DNA of 64,000 bases from Pelomonas candidula (GCF_043555985.1 NZ_JBIGIC010000002.1:124001-188000); one strand, 5' to 3'; shown: positions 1 to 9,176, counted from the first letter of the stretch. Numbers and translations: made by a program. Notes: generated by a model not told the origin, from the letters alone.

Positions 1-458
1 ACAACTGGGCCTACGCCAAGCCGCTGCTGGCCAACCCGCTGATCAAGCCCACCACGGCCGAGATCGCCTGGACACGCGACACCTTCCGCGACCTGCTGCG
101 CATCCGCAAGAGCACCACGCTGTTGCGCCTGCGTACATCCGACGACATCAAGGCGCGGCTGTCGTTCCTGAACACCGGCTCGAACCAGGAAGCCACCGTG
201 CTGGTCGGGCGCGTGAACGGCGTCGGCTACCCCGGCGCCAACTTCGACGAACTGGTCTACCTCATCAACGTCGACAAGACCGCCAAGCAGCTCACGCTGC
301 CGACGCTGGCCGGCCACGCACTGGAACTGCACCCGGTGCAGGCCAACGGCACCGATCCCCGCGCCAGGCAGGCCAGCTTCGACCGCGCAACCGGCAGCTT
401 CAGCGTGCCCGCCCGCACCGCCGTCGTCTTCGTCGTCCGACCCGCCGCCGCCAACTGA
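1..458 (+). CDS. C-terminal end of a pullulanase-type alpha-1,6-glucosidase (GH13), 5' truncated by the window edge
   Basis: The reading frame is open from position 3, with no start in the window, and ends at a TGA at 456-458. About 151 residues are visible. They match the last beta-sandwich part (DUF3372 type) of bacterial pullulanase-type debranching enzymes: 'IAWTRDTFRDLLRIRKSTTLLRL', then 'ELHPVQANGTDPRARQASF' and a final 'SVPARTAVVFVV'. The complete debranching enzyme at 2840-5533 ends in closely similar text ('RLHPVQRQGADTRLRREARF', 'EVPARSAAVFVLQ'), so the two are paralogues. The catalytic barrel lies outside the window. It is probably exported and cuts alpha-1,6 branches of starch or pullulan. 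A PEP-CTERM gene follows after 11 nt. Confidence 0.85.
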   Translation, partial: NWAYAKPLLANPLIKPTTAEIAWTRDTFRDLLRIRKSTTLLRLRTSDDIKARLSFLNTGSNQEATVLVGRVNGVGYPGANFDELVYLINVDKTAKQLTLPTLAGHALELHPVQANGTDPRARQASFDRATGSFSVPARTAVVFVVRPAAAN

Positions 459-469
459 AAGCCCGCACC

Positions 470-1027
470 ATGAAACAACAACTCCAACGCCTCGCCGCTA
501 TCGCCGCCCTGGGCTTCGCCGGCCTCGCCGCCCAGGCCGCGCCGGTCGTCGTCGACGTCGCCGGTGCACAGAGCATCAACCTGCAGGGCGAGGCCGGCAA
601 CACGGTCTGGCTCATCGACATTGGCGCCAACGCGGTGTTGAACGCCGTGGACTGGTCCGTCGTGCTGAACGCCTTCGCCCCCAGCAGCCTGTCCGACATG
701 CAGGTCAGCTTCGGCAACTCCAGCGGCCTGGATGCGATCAACCTCGCGCCGGACGTCGCCGATGGCTACAGCGGTGCCGGCAGCTACAGCGGCTCGTTCG
801 ACCTGACCGGACTGGGCCTCGCCGCCGGTGCCGACGGCCTGCTGCGCCTCGAGTTCAGCGAGGCCTACAAGGACTTCGCCACCAACGTGGCCGAAGGCCT
901 GTGGGTCAGCGGCAGCCTGACTTTCGACGTGACGACCGCCGCCGCTCCCGAGCCCGGCAGCGCAGCGCTGGCGCTGCTGGCACTGGGCATGGTTTGCCTG
1001 CATGCTCGCCGCATGCGGCGCCACTGA
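470..1027 (+). CDS. PEP-CTERM sorting-signal protein, function unknown
   Basis: 185 residues. An N-terminal signal peptide (about 1-23, ending AAQA) leads into a beta-rich, Gly/Ala/Asp-rich body without a recognisable enzyme domain. The C-terminus is a textbook PEP-CTERM anchor: 'APEPGS', a hydrophobic segment (about 162-177), then the basic tail 'HARRMRRH'. Such proteins are processed by an exosortase (EpsH/XrtA family) in bacteria that make exopolysaccharide; the exosortase is not in this window. It sits 11 nt after the debranching-enzyme fragment, so the two may be co-transcribed. The body resembles short PEP-CTERM proteins with cohesin-like or beta-sandwich folds, but I cannot assign a ligand. 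Confidence 0.8.
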   Translation: MKQQLQRLAAIAALGFAGLAAQAAPVVVDVAGAQSINLQGEAGNTVWLIDIGANAVLNAVDWSVVLNAFAPSSLSDMQVSFGNSSGLDAINLAPDVADGYSGAGSYSGSFDLTGLGLAAGADGLLRLEFSEAYKDFATNVAEGLWVSGSLTFDVTTAAAPEPGSAALALLALGMVCLHARRMRRH

Positions 1028-1138
1028 GAACGGCAGGCCCGACAAATCACCGGGCCTGTCGCCGCCGTGCATCCAGGCAAACGGACACCGAAAAACAGCG
1101 TGCTTGCAGGGTTAGCCCTTCGCTGAGACGATGCTGCG

Positions 1139-1909
1139 GTGCATCGCCTTCGTCGCCTCACCCTCGCCACCCTTCCCGCCCTCCTCTGGCCCGCCACGTC
1201 GCCCGGCGCGGAGCCCACGGCGCCGCTGCAGCTGGTCACCAGCGAACTGCCACCGATGACGATCGCCGGCGAGGCCGGCAAGCGCGGTGTGCTGCTGGAC
1301 CTGGTGGAGATGCTTCTCAGGCAGGCCGCCCTGCCCGCCGAGCCGGAGTTCTTTCCCTGGGCGCGCGCCATGCTTTTGGCCAGCGAGAAGCCGCGCACCC
1401 TCATCCTGCCGCTCAACCGCACGGCCGAGCGCGAGGCGCGCTTCCAGTGGCTGCTGAAGCTCTACGCTCAGCGTTTCACCTTCCTGACGCTGGTCGGCAA
1501 GCCGCGCGTCGAGACTCTCGAGCAGGCCCGCCGCCTGCGCATTGGCGGGCTGCGAGGCTCATCCAACCTCGACAAGCTGCGACAGGAGGGCATCGAGCCC
1601 GCGCGCGTCTACCAGTCCGCCAGCATCGGCGACATGCAGCGCGCGCTGGAGCGCGGTCTGGTCGATGCGCTCTACGGCAGCGAGCTGATCCACACCGACG
1701 CATGGCGCCGCAGCGGCCGCAACCCGGCGGACCTGCAGACCGGGCTGACGCTGGAGTCCGCCGACGTCTGGCTGGCCGCGCAGGGCGGCATCACCGAGGC
1801 CGAACTGGCCCGACTGCACCAAGCCCACGAGGCGCTGCTGGCCGACGGCAGCGTGGAACGCCTTTTCAAGCGATACGGCCTGAAGCTGCGACAGGAAGAC
1901 CTGCGCTAG
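1139..1909 (+). CDS. Periplasmic solute-binding-like protein (SBP_bac_3 type), orphan
   Basis: 256 residues starting at GTG 1139, the only start that keeps the signal peptide (residues 1-24, ending PGAEP). The ATG at 1131 is in another frame. The mature part opens with 'LQLVTSELPPMTI' and 'GVLLDLVEMLLRQA', the usual entry into a type II periplasmic binding fold, and continues with 'RIGGLRGSSNLDKL' and 'DALYGSELIHTDAW' in the second lobe. No permease or ATPase gene is adjacent, so it may be a sensor-type or stray amino-acid/polyamine-like binding protein, as is common in Burkholderiales. A second orphan of the same general kind is at 29426-30337. Confidence 0.7.
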   Translation: MHRLRRLTLATLPALLWPATSPGAEPTAPLQLVTSELPPMTIAGEAGKRGVLLDLVEMLLRQAALPAEPEFFPWARAMLLASEKPRTLILPLNRTAEREARFQWLLKLYAQRFTFLTLVGKPRVETLEQARRLRIGGLRGSSNLDKLRQEGIEPARVYQSASIGDMQRALERGLVDALYGSELIHTDAWRRSGRNPADLQTGLTLESADVWLAAQGGITEAELARLHQAHEALLADGSVERLFKRYGLKLRQEDLR

Positions 1910-1932
1910 GGATGCACTCAGTGCTCACGGGT

Positions 1933-2307
1933 TCACTGCGCCCACGGCGGCGTGAACGGCGGCTTGTCGCCCACGATGGCCTGGCCACCCACCGGCAACA
2001 CCGCCACCGTGCGGAACGGCGCATCGTGCGGGTTGTCGAGCTTCAGTTCCGCCTGAGCAGGCACGACGAGCGCACAACCGGGTGTCATCGCATACGCCTG
2101 GCCGTCCACCGTGGCGGTCGCGGTGCCCTCCAGCGCCACGAAGACCTCCTCACGCGTCAGGCGGTGAGGCACGCCGACGGAGTTGGGCGGCAGCGTGGTC
2201 ACCCACACAGCGGTTTCCGTCGCGCCACGACTGGGCGCCGCCAGGCTGGTGAAGGAAGCGCCGTGCAGCTCGAAGCGCGGCGCGCTGGTGGGGTCGATGA
2301 AAGGCAT
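1933..2307 (-). CDS. Small cupin-domain protein
   Basis: 124 residues from ATG 2307, chosen because GGAG lies 6 nt upstream; a GTG at 2334 in the same frame lacks a ribosome site and would run into the divergent promoter. The sequence carries a single double-stranded beta-helix: 'VPHRLTREEVFVALEGTATATVDG' resembles cupin motif 1 with one His and one Glu, and 'MTPGCALVVPAQAELKLDNP' resembles motif 2. No catalytic function is evident; small cupins of this type often bind a metal or small ligand. It is transcribed divergently from a MarR regulator 53 nt away, which is the likely controller. Confidence 0.75.
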   Translation of the reverse strand: MPFIDPTSAPRFELHGASFTSLAAPSRGATETAVWVTTLPPNSVGVPHRLTREEVFVALEGTATATVDGQAYAMTPGCALVVPAQAELKLDNPHDAPFRTVAVLPVGGQAIVGDKPPFTPPWAQ

Positions 2308-2325
2308 GTGGGTCTCCTGCGACAA

Positions 2326-2361
2326 TTGATTCACCTCACATTATTAACCTTGGCTAATCAA
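2326..2361. promoter_or_regulatory. Likely MarR operator between the cupin and marR genes
   Basis: The 53-nt divergent gap contains a 16-bp imperfect palindrome, ATTAACC-TT-GGCTAAT (2343-2358, one mismatch). It is flanked by a second inverted pair, TTGATT (2326-2331) and AATCAA (2356-2361). Position, AT-richness and palindromy fit a MarR-family site able to control both genes. Inferred from sequence only. Confidence 0.55.
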
Positions 2362-2834
2362 TGTCAACCCAAGTCGCAAGCGAGCCACTGGACTTCGGCG
2401 TCCTGCTGAACGTCGCCTTCGGCGCCTTCAAGCAGCAGCTGCACCGTCATCTGTCGCAGGCCGGCTTCGATGACGTGGGGCCGTCGTTCGGCTACGTCTT
2501 TCGCCTGCTGCTGGCCCACCCCTCCAGCCTGCGGGAAGTGGCCGAGCGGCTGGGCATCTCGGCGCCCGGCGCGCTCAAGGTTGTCGACGACATGGTGGCC
2601 AAGGGCTACGTGGAGCGCAGCGAGCACCCACGGGACGGACGCATCAAGCAGCTGACGCTGACCTCACGCGGCCGCAGTGCCGTGGAAGCGGCGCGGAGCT
2701 TTCATGCGAAGTTCGAGCAGGAGCTGGTGCAACGGCTCGGCATCAGCGACGTGGCTGCCGCCCGCACGGTGCTCGAGCAGATGGTGGCGCACATGTCCGA
2801 CGCCGAGCTGGAAGCAGGTCTGCGGCCGTCCTGA
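2361..2834 (+). CDS. MarR-family transcriptional regulator
   Basis: 157 residues. A winged helix-turn-helix occupies about residues 45-110: 'PSSLREVAERLGISAPGALKVVDDMVAKGYVERSEHPRDGRIKQLTLTSRGR', including the conserved Asp-Gly-Arg of the wing. Helices at both ends form the MarR dimer interface. It is divergent from the small cupin gene and probably represses that gene and itself through the palindrome between them. The effector is unknown. It converges with the debranching-enzyme gene, the two stops being 5 nt apart, and is not obviously linked to sugar use. Confidence 0.9.
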   Translation: MSTQVASEPLDFGVLLNVAFGAFKQQLHRHLSQAGFDDVGPSFGYVFRLLLAHPSSLREVAERLGISAPGALKVVDDMVAKGYVERSEHPRDGRIKQLTLTSRGRSAVEAARSFHAKFEQELVQRLGISDVAAARTVLEQMVAHMSDAELEAGLRPS

Positions 2835-2839
2835 GGACG

Positions 2840-5533
2840 CTACTGCAGCACGAACACCGCCGCGCTGCGGGCCGGCACCTCGAAGCGCCCGTTGGCGAAC
2901 CGGGCTTCGCGGCGCAGCCGCGTGTCGGCACCCTGGCGTTGCACGGGGTGCAGCCGCCAGTGCATGGATGCCTCGGTGGGCAGCTCCAGCACTTGCGCCG
3001 TCGGCGCGACGTTGATCAGCGTGATCACGGCCCGGTAGCCACCGAGCCCGCGGCCGTCGATGCGCGTCGCCACCAGCACCGGGTTCTGGTCTTTGCCGCT
3101 GCCGGGGAAGCTCACGCGCTTCTCGATCTCCGCCGCGCTGGGCAAGCGCAGCAGCGGCGTGCTGGCGCGGATCTTGAGCAGGTCGCGGAACACGTCTCGC
3201 GCCCAGGCGATGTCGCCCGGCGTCGGTGCAATCGACTTGTCGGCCAACCGCTCGCGGGCCAGCTCCCAGTCGCGGCCGTCCTGGCCGTAGTTGCCCTGTT
3301 TCGGTGGCAGCCCCGTGCCGAAGTGGTTGGTCTGGTAGCTCCAGTCCAGCCGGTTGAACCAGTCGCCGGAGTCGTAGCTGTTGCGATCCAGGCTCTTGCT
3401 GCGCAGGATGTCCTGGCCGGCGTGGAAGTAGGCCACGCCCTGGCTGAAGGCCACCAGCGCGGCGCCCAACATCTGCACGCGGGCGCGGTCCTCGCGGCTC
3501 GTCGCCAGCGGCAGCTTCAACGTGTTGACGTCGAACAGCGTCTGGTTGTCATGGTTCTCCACGTAGTTGACGACCTCGCCCGGCTCGCTGGCGAAGCCGG
3601 CGGGCTGGTCCCCGTAGGCGATCGCATCGAGGCGCTTCTTCTCGCCGCGCCACGTCGTCAGCTCGAAGCCGCGTAGCGACCCGGCCAGGCCTACGCGGAT
3701 GAGATCGGCGGCGTCGAGCAGGTCGCTGCGCGAGCGGCCACCGCCCAGTGCGTTCGGGTCGTAGACGAGGCCGTTGAGCCAGCCCTGGTTGCGCACAATG
3801 GCGTCGCCCCCCTCGCCCGCGCCGCCGCCGCGCGCCGCGTCGCGCATGCGGTCGCTGAACGTTCCGATGCCGCTGCCATTCAGGCTCAGCTGCGAGGCCT
3901 GCCGGAAGCGCGCGCCGTTGGCGACCTCGCCGAAGTTCCAGCCCTCGCCCAGCAGCTGCACGGGCCAGCCGGCTTCGGCGTTGACGCGCCTCTGCAGCCG
4001 CTCCATCGCCCCGCGCGGCTGGTGGCCCATCAGGTCGAAACGCATCGAGTCGATCCGGTACTCGCGCACCCACAGCGCTGCCGAGTCGATCATCAGCTTG
4101 GCCATCATGCGGTGCTCGGTGGCGGTGTTGTCGCAGCAGGTGGAGCGTTCGATCCGCCCCTTGTCATCAAGCCGGTGGTAGTAGCCCGGCACGAGGCGGT
4201 CCAGCACGGACTTGGGCGCCTGGCCGGCGGCGGCCATGTGGTTGTAGACCATGTCCATGCCCACGCGCAGGCCGGCGCGATGCAGGGCCATCACCATCGC
4301 GCGGAACTCGACGACGCGGTTCAATGGGTCCGTCGCGTAGCTGCCCTCAGGCGCGTTGAAGTGCCAGGGGTCGTAGCCCCAGTTGAAGCAGTCCTCGGCC
4401 GCCAGCGCCACGACCGCCGCCTGCTGCGCCTCGCTGTCGGCTGGCGCGTCAGGCACCACGGGCGTCTTGCAGCCGCGTTCGGGCACGCTGGCGAGGTCGA
4501 ACACGGGCAGCAGGTGCACATCGGTCAGGCCGGCGGCAGCCAGCGCCTTCAGGTGCTTCATGCCGTTGGACGCCGGCTCGGTGAAGGCCAGGTACTTGCC
4601 GCGCCAGGCGGGGCGCACGGTGTCGTCGCTGGCGGAGAAGTCGCGCACATGCAGTTCGTAGATGACCTGGTCGGTCGCCGCCTTCACGCGTGTCGGGCGT
4701 GGCGCGTCGTCCCAGCCCGGCGGCTTCAGCGCGGGCGAGGCCAGATCGGCCACGACGCTGCGCTGCGAGTCGGCCGTCAGCGCGACGGAATACGGGTCGG
4801 TGACGAGGTTGCGCACCCGGCCCTGCGTGGGCGTGACGACGTCGACGAGGTAGCGGTAGGCCTGGCCGCTCAGGTCGCCCTTCAGCTCGGCGCGCCAGAC
4901 ACCGGTGGCGGCGTCGAAGCGCATCGCGTCGGCCGCCACGGCGGGCGATTCGGCGCCGGCGTAGCGGCACAGCTGCACGCGCTGCGCCGTCGGTGCCCAG
5001 ACGGCGAAGGTCGTACGCGCCTTGGCGGGGTGAGCGCCGAGGTCGCCCAGCCCCTCGGCTGCCGCATAGAGATCGTCCAGCGCACCGGGCGTCTGCAGGC
5101 CGGTCGCGGCGATGACGCGGCCATCCGCGGCCTCGTGCACCAGCAGCACCTGCTCGCGCAGCAGCCCGGCAACGTCCACGCCGGCTGCCACGGCAAAGCG
5201 CGGGCCGTCGCCGATGAAGCGAAAGCGTGCCGGCAACGCGGCACCGCTCGGCTGCAGGTCGACCGCGCCATCGGCACCCGCCACCGCCTCGCCCGCCACG
5301 GCCCGCAGGCTCGCCGCCCTCGCGTGATGCAGCCTCAGCCGCTCGCCGGCCCGCAGCGCCAGCCCTGGCCATTGCAGCGTGCGCGCATCCAGCCAGTAGG
5401 CCTCGGCCCGCTGCGGAGCCGCCGCCGCAGGCTCGGGCACCGCGGCGTTGCAGTCATCGAGATCGCCCGCCTGCGCGGCCGTGGCGGCGAGCAACAGGCC
5501 CAGCAGTGCAAGCCGCTTGAGGCGAGCCGTCAT
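2840..5533 (-). CDS. pulA: Exported pullulanase-type alpha-1,6-glucosidase (GH13 debranching enzyme)
   Basis: 897 residues. A signal peptide (1-22, ending AAQA) is followed by N-terminal beta domains (about 40-150), a CBM48-like module (about 170-270) and the GH13 barrel. Visible GH13 landmarks are 'FNWGYDP' (383-389), 'DMVYNH' (427-432), nucleophile D500 in 'RIDSMRFD', acid/base E530 in 'LLGEGWNFGE', and the final Asp in 'VENHDNQT'. The C-terminal DUF3372-type domain ends in 'VPARSAAVFVLQ'. It hydrolyses alpha-1,6 branch points of pullulan or limit dextrins in the periplasm or outside. AGGAG precedes the ATG. It is divergent from the GH13 gene at 5684, with a putative operator between them. 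Confidence 0.92.
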   Translation of the reverse strand: MTARLKRLALLGLLLAATAAQAGDLDDCNAAVPEPAAAAPQRAEAYWLDARTLQWPGLALRAGERLRLHHARAASLRAVAGEAVAGADGAVDLQPSGAALPARFRFIGDGPRFAVAAGVDVAGLLREQVLLVHEAADGRVIAATGLQTPGALDDLYAAAEGLGDLGAHPAKARTTFAVWAPTAQRVQLCRYAGAESPAVAADAMRFDAATGVWRAELKGDLSGQAYRYLVDVVTPTQGRVRNLVTDPYSVALTADSQRSVVADLASPALKPPGWDDAPRPTRVKAATDQVIYELHVRDFSASDDTVRPAWRGKYLAFTEPASNGMKHLKALAAAGLTDVHLLPVFDLASVPERGCKTPVVPDAPADSEAQQAAVVALAAEDCFNWGYDPWHFNAPEGSYATDPLNRVVEFRAMVMALHRAGLRVGMDMVYNHMAAAGQAPKSVLDRLVPGYYHRLDDKGRIERSTCCDNTATEHRMMAKLMIDSAALWVREYRIDSMRFDLMGHQPRGAMERLQRRVNAEAGWPVQLLGEGWNFGEVANGARFRQASQLSLNGSGIGTFSDRMRDAARGGGAGEGGDAIVRNQGWLNGLVYDPNALGGGRSRSDLLDAADLIRVGLAGSLRGFELTTWRGEKKRLDAIAYGDQPAGFASEPGEVVNYVENHDNQTLFDVNTLKLPLATSREDRARVQMLGAALVAFSQGVAYFHAGQDILRSKSLDRNSYDSGDWFNRLDWSYQTNHFGTGLPPKQGNYGQDGRDWELARERLADKSIAPTPGDIAWARDVFRDLLKIRASTPLLRLPSAAEIEKRVSFPGSGKDQNPVLVATRIDGRGLGGYRAVITLINVAPTAQVLELPTEASMHWRLHPVQRQGADTRLRREARFANGRFEVPARSAAVFVLQ

Positions 5534-5545
5534 GAGGTCTCCTTT

Positions 5546-5574
5546 TGTAGTTGTCGGATAGTAGCAAAACTACA
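5546..5574. promoter_or_regulatory. Putative maltodextrin operator between the two divergent GH13 genes
   Basis: TGTAGTT (5546-5552) and AACTACA (5568-5574) form a perfect 7-bp inverted pair with a 15-nt spacer. Read on the minus strand, 5560-5574 is TGTAGTTTTGCTACT, matching the palindrome TGTAGTTTGACTACA at 20956-20970 at 12 of 15 positions. Presence in two divergent promoter regions of the same locus suggests one regulator for both. No candidate regulator gene for it lies in the window. Confidence 0.5.
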
Positions 5575-5683
5575 TTTATCGAAAGCACCATGACAATTTC
5601 AATGGGCAACTCGCTATGCTTCGAGTCAAATCATGGCGTAGTTGGATTACACAGCACGCCGCATTGACCGGATTTCACCCGAC

Positions 5684-7318
5684 ATGCCCCAGCGTTTCCT
5701 GCTCTCCCTCGCCCTGGCCGTCAGCCTCACCGCCCAGGCCCAGATCGACACCTCCGCCGTGCCCGCCCAACCGCACGCCAGCACGCTGCCCGCGGACTGG
5801 CAGCACGGCGTCTTCATGGAAGTCTTCGTGCGCGGCTACCAGGACAGCAACGGCGACGGCGTCGGCGACCTCAAGGGCCTCACCCAGCGGCTGGACTACC
5901 TGAAGAAGCTCGGCGTCAGCGGCCTGTGGCTGATGCCCATCACCGCCAGCGGCGACCACGACCACGGCTACGCGACCACCGACTTCCGCAACATCGAGCC
6001 GCAGTACGGCACCCTGGCCGACTTCGACGAGCTGATCCGCGAGGCGCACAAGCGCGGCATCGGCATCGTCATGGACTACGTCATCAACCACGCGTCCTAC
6101 CAGTTCCCGCCCTTCCAGCAGGCCGTGGCCGACCGCAACAGCCCGTGGCGCAACTGGTTCGTTTTCAACCCCGACCCCGGCCCGGGCTGGGACATTTGGG
6201 GCAAGGTGCCCTGGTACGACGCTGCCACCAAGCCCTGGGACTGGACCGGCGACTGGAAGGACCTGCCCGCCTTCAAACCCGGCTCGCCCGACATCTACTT
6301 CGGCACCTTCGGCCCGCCGATGCCCGACTTCAACCTGCGCAACCCAGCCGTCGTGCAGTACCACGAGGACTCGCTGCGCTTCTGGCTCAACCGCGGCCTG
6401 GACGGCTACCGGCTCGACGCCGTGCCGCACATGATCGAGAACAGCGCCAAGGACTGGAACGACCAGCCCGAGAGCCGCGCACTGACCAAGCACTTCCAGG
6501 ACATGATCAAAAGCTACCCCGGCCGCTACGTCGTCTGCGAGGCCACGGCCGAGCCCATCGCCTACGGCAAGCCCGAGCTGTGCGGCGGCGCCTTCGCGTT
6601 CAACCAGAACTACGAGCTGATGAAGGCCGCCAAGGGCGATGCCGCGGCCGTGCAGAAGGTGGCCGATTACTACCGCGCGATGTCGCCGACGATGGCGACC
6701 TTCCTGCACAACCACGACATCTTCACCGGCCAGCGCGTGTGGGACCAGCTGCACGGCGACGAGGCGCGCTACCGTCTCGCCGCGGCCAGCTACCTTCTGC
6801 TGCCCGGCACGCCCTTCGTCTACTACGGCGAGGAGATCGGCCTGGCCGGCGTGGACGGCAAGGACGCCAGCGACGACGCACCGCTGCGCTCGCCGATGAG
6901 TTGGACCGCCAGCAACCGAGGCACAGATGGCTTCACGACGGGCAGCAAGCCCTACCGCCCGCTGGCACTGAACCGCAGCACGCACAACGCCGAGAGCCAG
7001 CAGCGCGACCCGGGCTCGCTGTTCAACTTCTACCGCGAGCTGATCGCGCTGCGCCGCGCCCTGCCGTCGCTGACGCTGGGCCGCTACGAAGCCGACAGGG
7101 TCGACAGCCAGGTCTGGACCTTCCAGCGCGTGCACGGCAGCGAGCGCACCGTCGTCGCCATCAACTACGGCGACCAGCCAGCCGCCACCACCGTCGCCGG
7201 CCGCAGCGCCCGCGCCGCCTACCCGCGCAACGGCGCGGCGCTGAAGGCTGGGGCCGACGGACAGCTCCACATCACGCTGCCGCCGCTGTCGCTGCGCGTC
7301 TACACGCTGAACCCCTGA
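5684..7318 (+). CDS. Exported GH13 alpha-glucosidase/alpha-amylase
   Basis: 544 residues from ATG 5684; an upstream TTG at 5642 would spoil the signal peptide (1-20, ending TAQAQ). GH13 regions are all present: 'GDLKGLTQRLDYLKKLGVSGLWLMPI' (61-86), 'DYVINH' (131-136), nucleophile D245 in 'GYRLDAV', acid/base E286 in 'VVCEAT', and 'HNHD' (342-345). The 'MPDFNLRNP' stretch (213-221) resembles the oligo-1,6-glucosidase and alpha-glucosidase group, so it probably trims short maltodextrins, possibly including alpha-1,6 linkages, in the periplasm. The next GH13 gene starts 28 nt downstream, giving a two-gene operon. Confidence 0.9.
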   Translation: MPQRFLLSLALAVSLTAQAQIDTSAVPAQPHASTLPADWQHGVFMEVFVRGYQDSNGDGVGDLKGLTQRLDYLKKLGVSGLWLMPITASGDHDHGYATTDFRNIEPQYGTLADFDELIREAHKRGIGIVMDYVINHASYQFPPFQQAVADRNSPWRNWFVFNPDPGPGWDIWGKVPWYDAATKPWDWTGDWKDLPAFKPGSPDIYFGTFGPPMPDFNLRNPAVVQYHEDSLRFWLNRGLDGYRLDAVPHMIENSAKDWNDQPESRALTKHFQDMIKSYPGRYVVCEATAEPIAYGKPELCGGAFAFNQNYELMKAAKGDAAAVQKVADYYRAMSPTMATFLHNHDIFTGQRVWDQLHGDEARYRLAAASYLLLPGTPFVYYGEEIGLAGVDGKDASDDAPLRSPMSWTASNRGTDGFTTGSKPYRPLALNRSTHNAESQQRDPGSLFNFYRELIALRRALPSLTLGRYEADRVDSQVWTFQRVHGSERTVVAINYGDQPAATTVAGRSARAAYPRNGAALKAGADGQLHITLPPLSLRVYTLNP

Positions 7319-7346
7319 GCCCTGCACGGCCACCCCGGAGGCCCGC

Positions 7347-9176
7347 ATGAAAGCCCTGATCACCCTCGCCACCGCCCTGCTGATGACCTTGCCCACGATG
7401 GCCGCTGACACCTCCCACCGCATCGAACCGCCGAACTGGTGGGTCGGCATGCGCGACACCTCGCTGCAGCTGATGCTGCACGCCCCCGGCATCGCCGACG
7501 CCACGCCCGCCCTGGCCGCCTACCCTGGCGTCACGCTCAAGGCCAGCCACCGCGCGACCAGCCCCAACTACCTGTTCATCGACCTCGACATCGCGCCCGG
7601 CACGCAACCCGGTGAGCTGCAGCTGAGCGTAGCCGGCGAGACGCTGCGCTACCCGCTGCTCGCCCGCGCGCCCGGCTCGGCCGAGCGCCAGGGCTTCGGC
7701 CCGAAGGATGCGATCTACCTCGTCGTACCCGACCGCTTCGCCCAGGGTGGCAGCGGCCGACAGGCCGACATGAAGGAAGGCTCCGACCGCGCCGACCCCG
7801 GCGGCCGCCACGGAGGCGACCTCGCCGGCCTGCGCCAGCACCTCGACTACATCGCCGGCCTGGGCTTCACGCAGGTCTGGCCCACGCCGCTGGTCGAGAA
7901 CAACAGCGCCAGGTACAGCTACCACGGCTACGCAGCGACCGACTTCTACCGCATCGACCCGCGCTTCGGCAGCAACGACGACTTCGGCGCCTTCGTGAAC
8001 GAAGCGCGCGCCAAGGGCCTCGGCGTCATCCAGGACGTGGTGCTCAACCACATCGGCATCGGCCACTGGTGGATGGCCGACCTGCCCGCGCCGGACTGGA
8101 TCAACCAGTGGCCGCAGTACACGGAAACGCACCATGCGCGCATGACGCTGCAAGACCCGTACGCGTCGGCCAACGACCGCAAGCAGTTCACCGACGGCTG
8201 GTTCGTGCACGGCATGCCCGACCTGAACCAGCGCCGACCGGAGCTGGCGACCTACCTCACGCAGATGACGCTGTGGTGGATCGAGACCTACGGCCTCTCG
8301 GGCCTGCGCACCGACACCTACTCCTACTCCGACCGCGAGTTCCTGACCCGCTGGTCCGCCCGCGTCATGCAGGAGTACCCGCACCTGAACATCGTCGGCG
8401 AGGAGTGGAGCCCGCACCCGGCCGTCGTGTCCTACTGGCAGCGCGGCAAGCGCAACCACGACGGCTACGTGTCGTACACGCCCAGCATGATGGACTTCCC
8501 GCTGCAGTCCAACCTGCTCGCCGCGCTGACCGAAGCCGATGGCGCCCACACGGGCCTGACGCGGCTCTACGAAGGCCTGGCGCACGACTTCGTCTACCCC
8601 GACCCGGCCAACCTCGTGCTGTTCGACGGCAACCACGACACGCCGCGCATCTTCTCGCTGCTGAAGAACGACGTCGGCCTGACCAAGATTGCGCTGGCCT
8701 ACCTCGCCACGACGCGGCGCATCCCGCAGCTGTTCTACGGCAGCGAGCTGCTGATGCAGAGCCCCACCGAACGCGACGACGGCCGCGTGCGTGCCGACAT
8801 GCCGGGCGGCTGGGCGGGCGACCAGGCCAACGCCTTCACCGGCGCGGGGCTCAGCGACGAGCAGCGCGACATGCAGGACTGGACGCGGCGCCTCTTCACC
8901 TGGCGCAAGACCGCCGGCGTCATCCACGACGGCGCACTGATGCAGTTCGCGCCGCTGGAGGGCGTCTACGTCTTCTTCCGCTACGACGCGAAGCGCACGG
9001 TCATGGTGGTGATGAACAAGAACGCGGCGCCGGCGGAGCTGGCATTGAAGCGCTTCAACGAGCGCATCTCGGCCGGCCAGCGCGCGCGCGACGTGCTCGG
9101 CGGCCAGACGCTGACGCTGGGTGACCGCATCACCGTGCCGGCGCGCAGCCCGCTGATCCTGGAGATCGAGCGCTGA
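7347..9176 (+). CDS. Exported cyclomaltodextrinase/neopullulanase-like GH13 enzyme
   Basis: 609 residues. The start follows CGGAGG and gives a signal peptide (1-20). An N-terminal beta domain (about 24-107) with 'EPPNWWVGMRDTSLQLMLH' is the cyclomaltodextrinase N-domain typical of the SusA/CDase group. The barrel shows 'RFGSNDDF' (206-213), 'DVVLNH' (230-235), 'MPDLNQ' (290-295), nucleophile D323 in 'GLRTDTYSY', acid/base E352 in 'IVGEEW', and 'DGNHDTPR'. A C-terminal domain ends 'VPARSPLILEIER'. Likely substrates are cyclodextrins, pullulan and linear maltodextrins. The relict integron array begins 42 nt after its stop. Confidence 0.9.
   Translation: MKALITLATALLMTLPTMAADTSHRIEPPNWWVGMRDTSLQLMLHAPGIADATPALAAYPGVTLKASHRATSPNYLFIDLDIAPGTQPGELQLSVAGETLRYPLLARAPGSAERQGFGPKDAIYLVVPDRFAQGGSGRQADMKEGSDRADPGGRHGGDLAGLRQHLDYIAGLGFTQVWPTPLVENNSARYSYHGYAATDFYRIDPRFGSNDDFGAFVNEARAKGLGVIQDVVLNHIGIGHWWMADLPAPDWINQWPQYTETHHARMTLQDPYASANDRKQFTDGWFVHGMPDLNQRRPELATYLTQMTLWWIETYGLSGLRTDTYSYSDREFLTRWSARVMQEYPHLNIVGEEWSPHPAVVSYWQRGKRNHDGYVSYTPSMMDFPLQSNLLAALTEADGAHTGLTRLYEGLAHDFVYPDPANLVLFDGNHDTPRIFSLLKNDVGLTKIALAYLATTRRIPQLFYGSELLMQSPTERDDGRVRADMPGGWAGDQANAFTGAGLSDEQRDMQDWTRRLFTWRKTAGVIHDGALMQFAPLEGVYVFFRYDAKRTVMVVMNKNAAPAELALKRFNERISAGQRARDVLGGQTLTLGDRITVPARSPLILEIER

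Noticed and set aside
257..1072. Long open frames antisense to real genes here and throughout (for example opposite pulA, the malKEFG operon and acnB)
   Set aside because: They mirror high-GC codon bias of the true genes, lack ribosome sites and consist of Arg/Ala/Gly-rich low-complexity protein.
5642..5683. TTG start for the GH13 gene
   Set aside because: It would place 14 charged residues before a perfect signal peptide that begins at ATG 5684.
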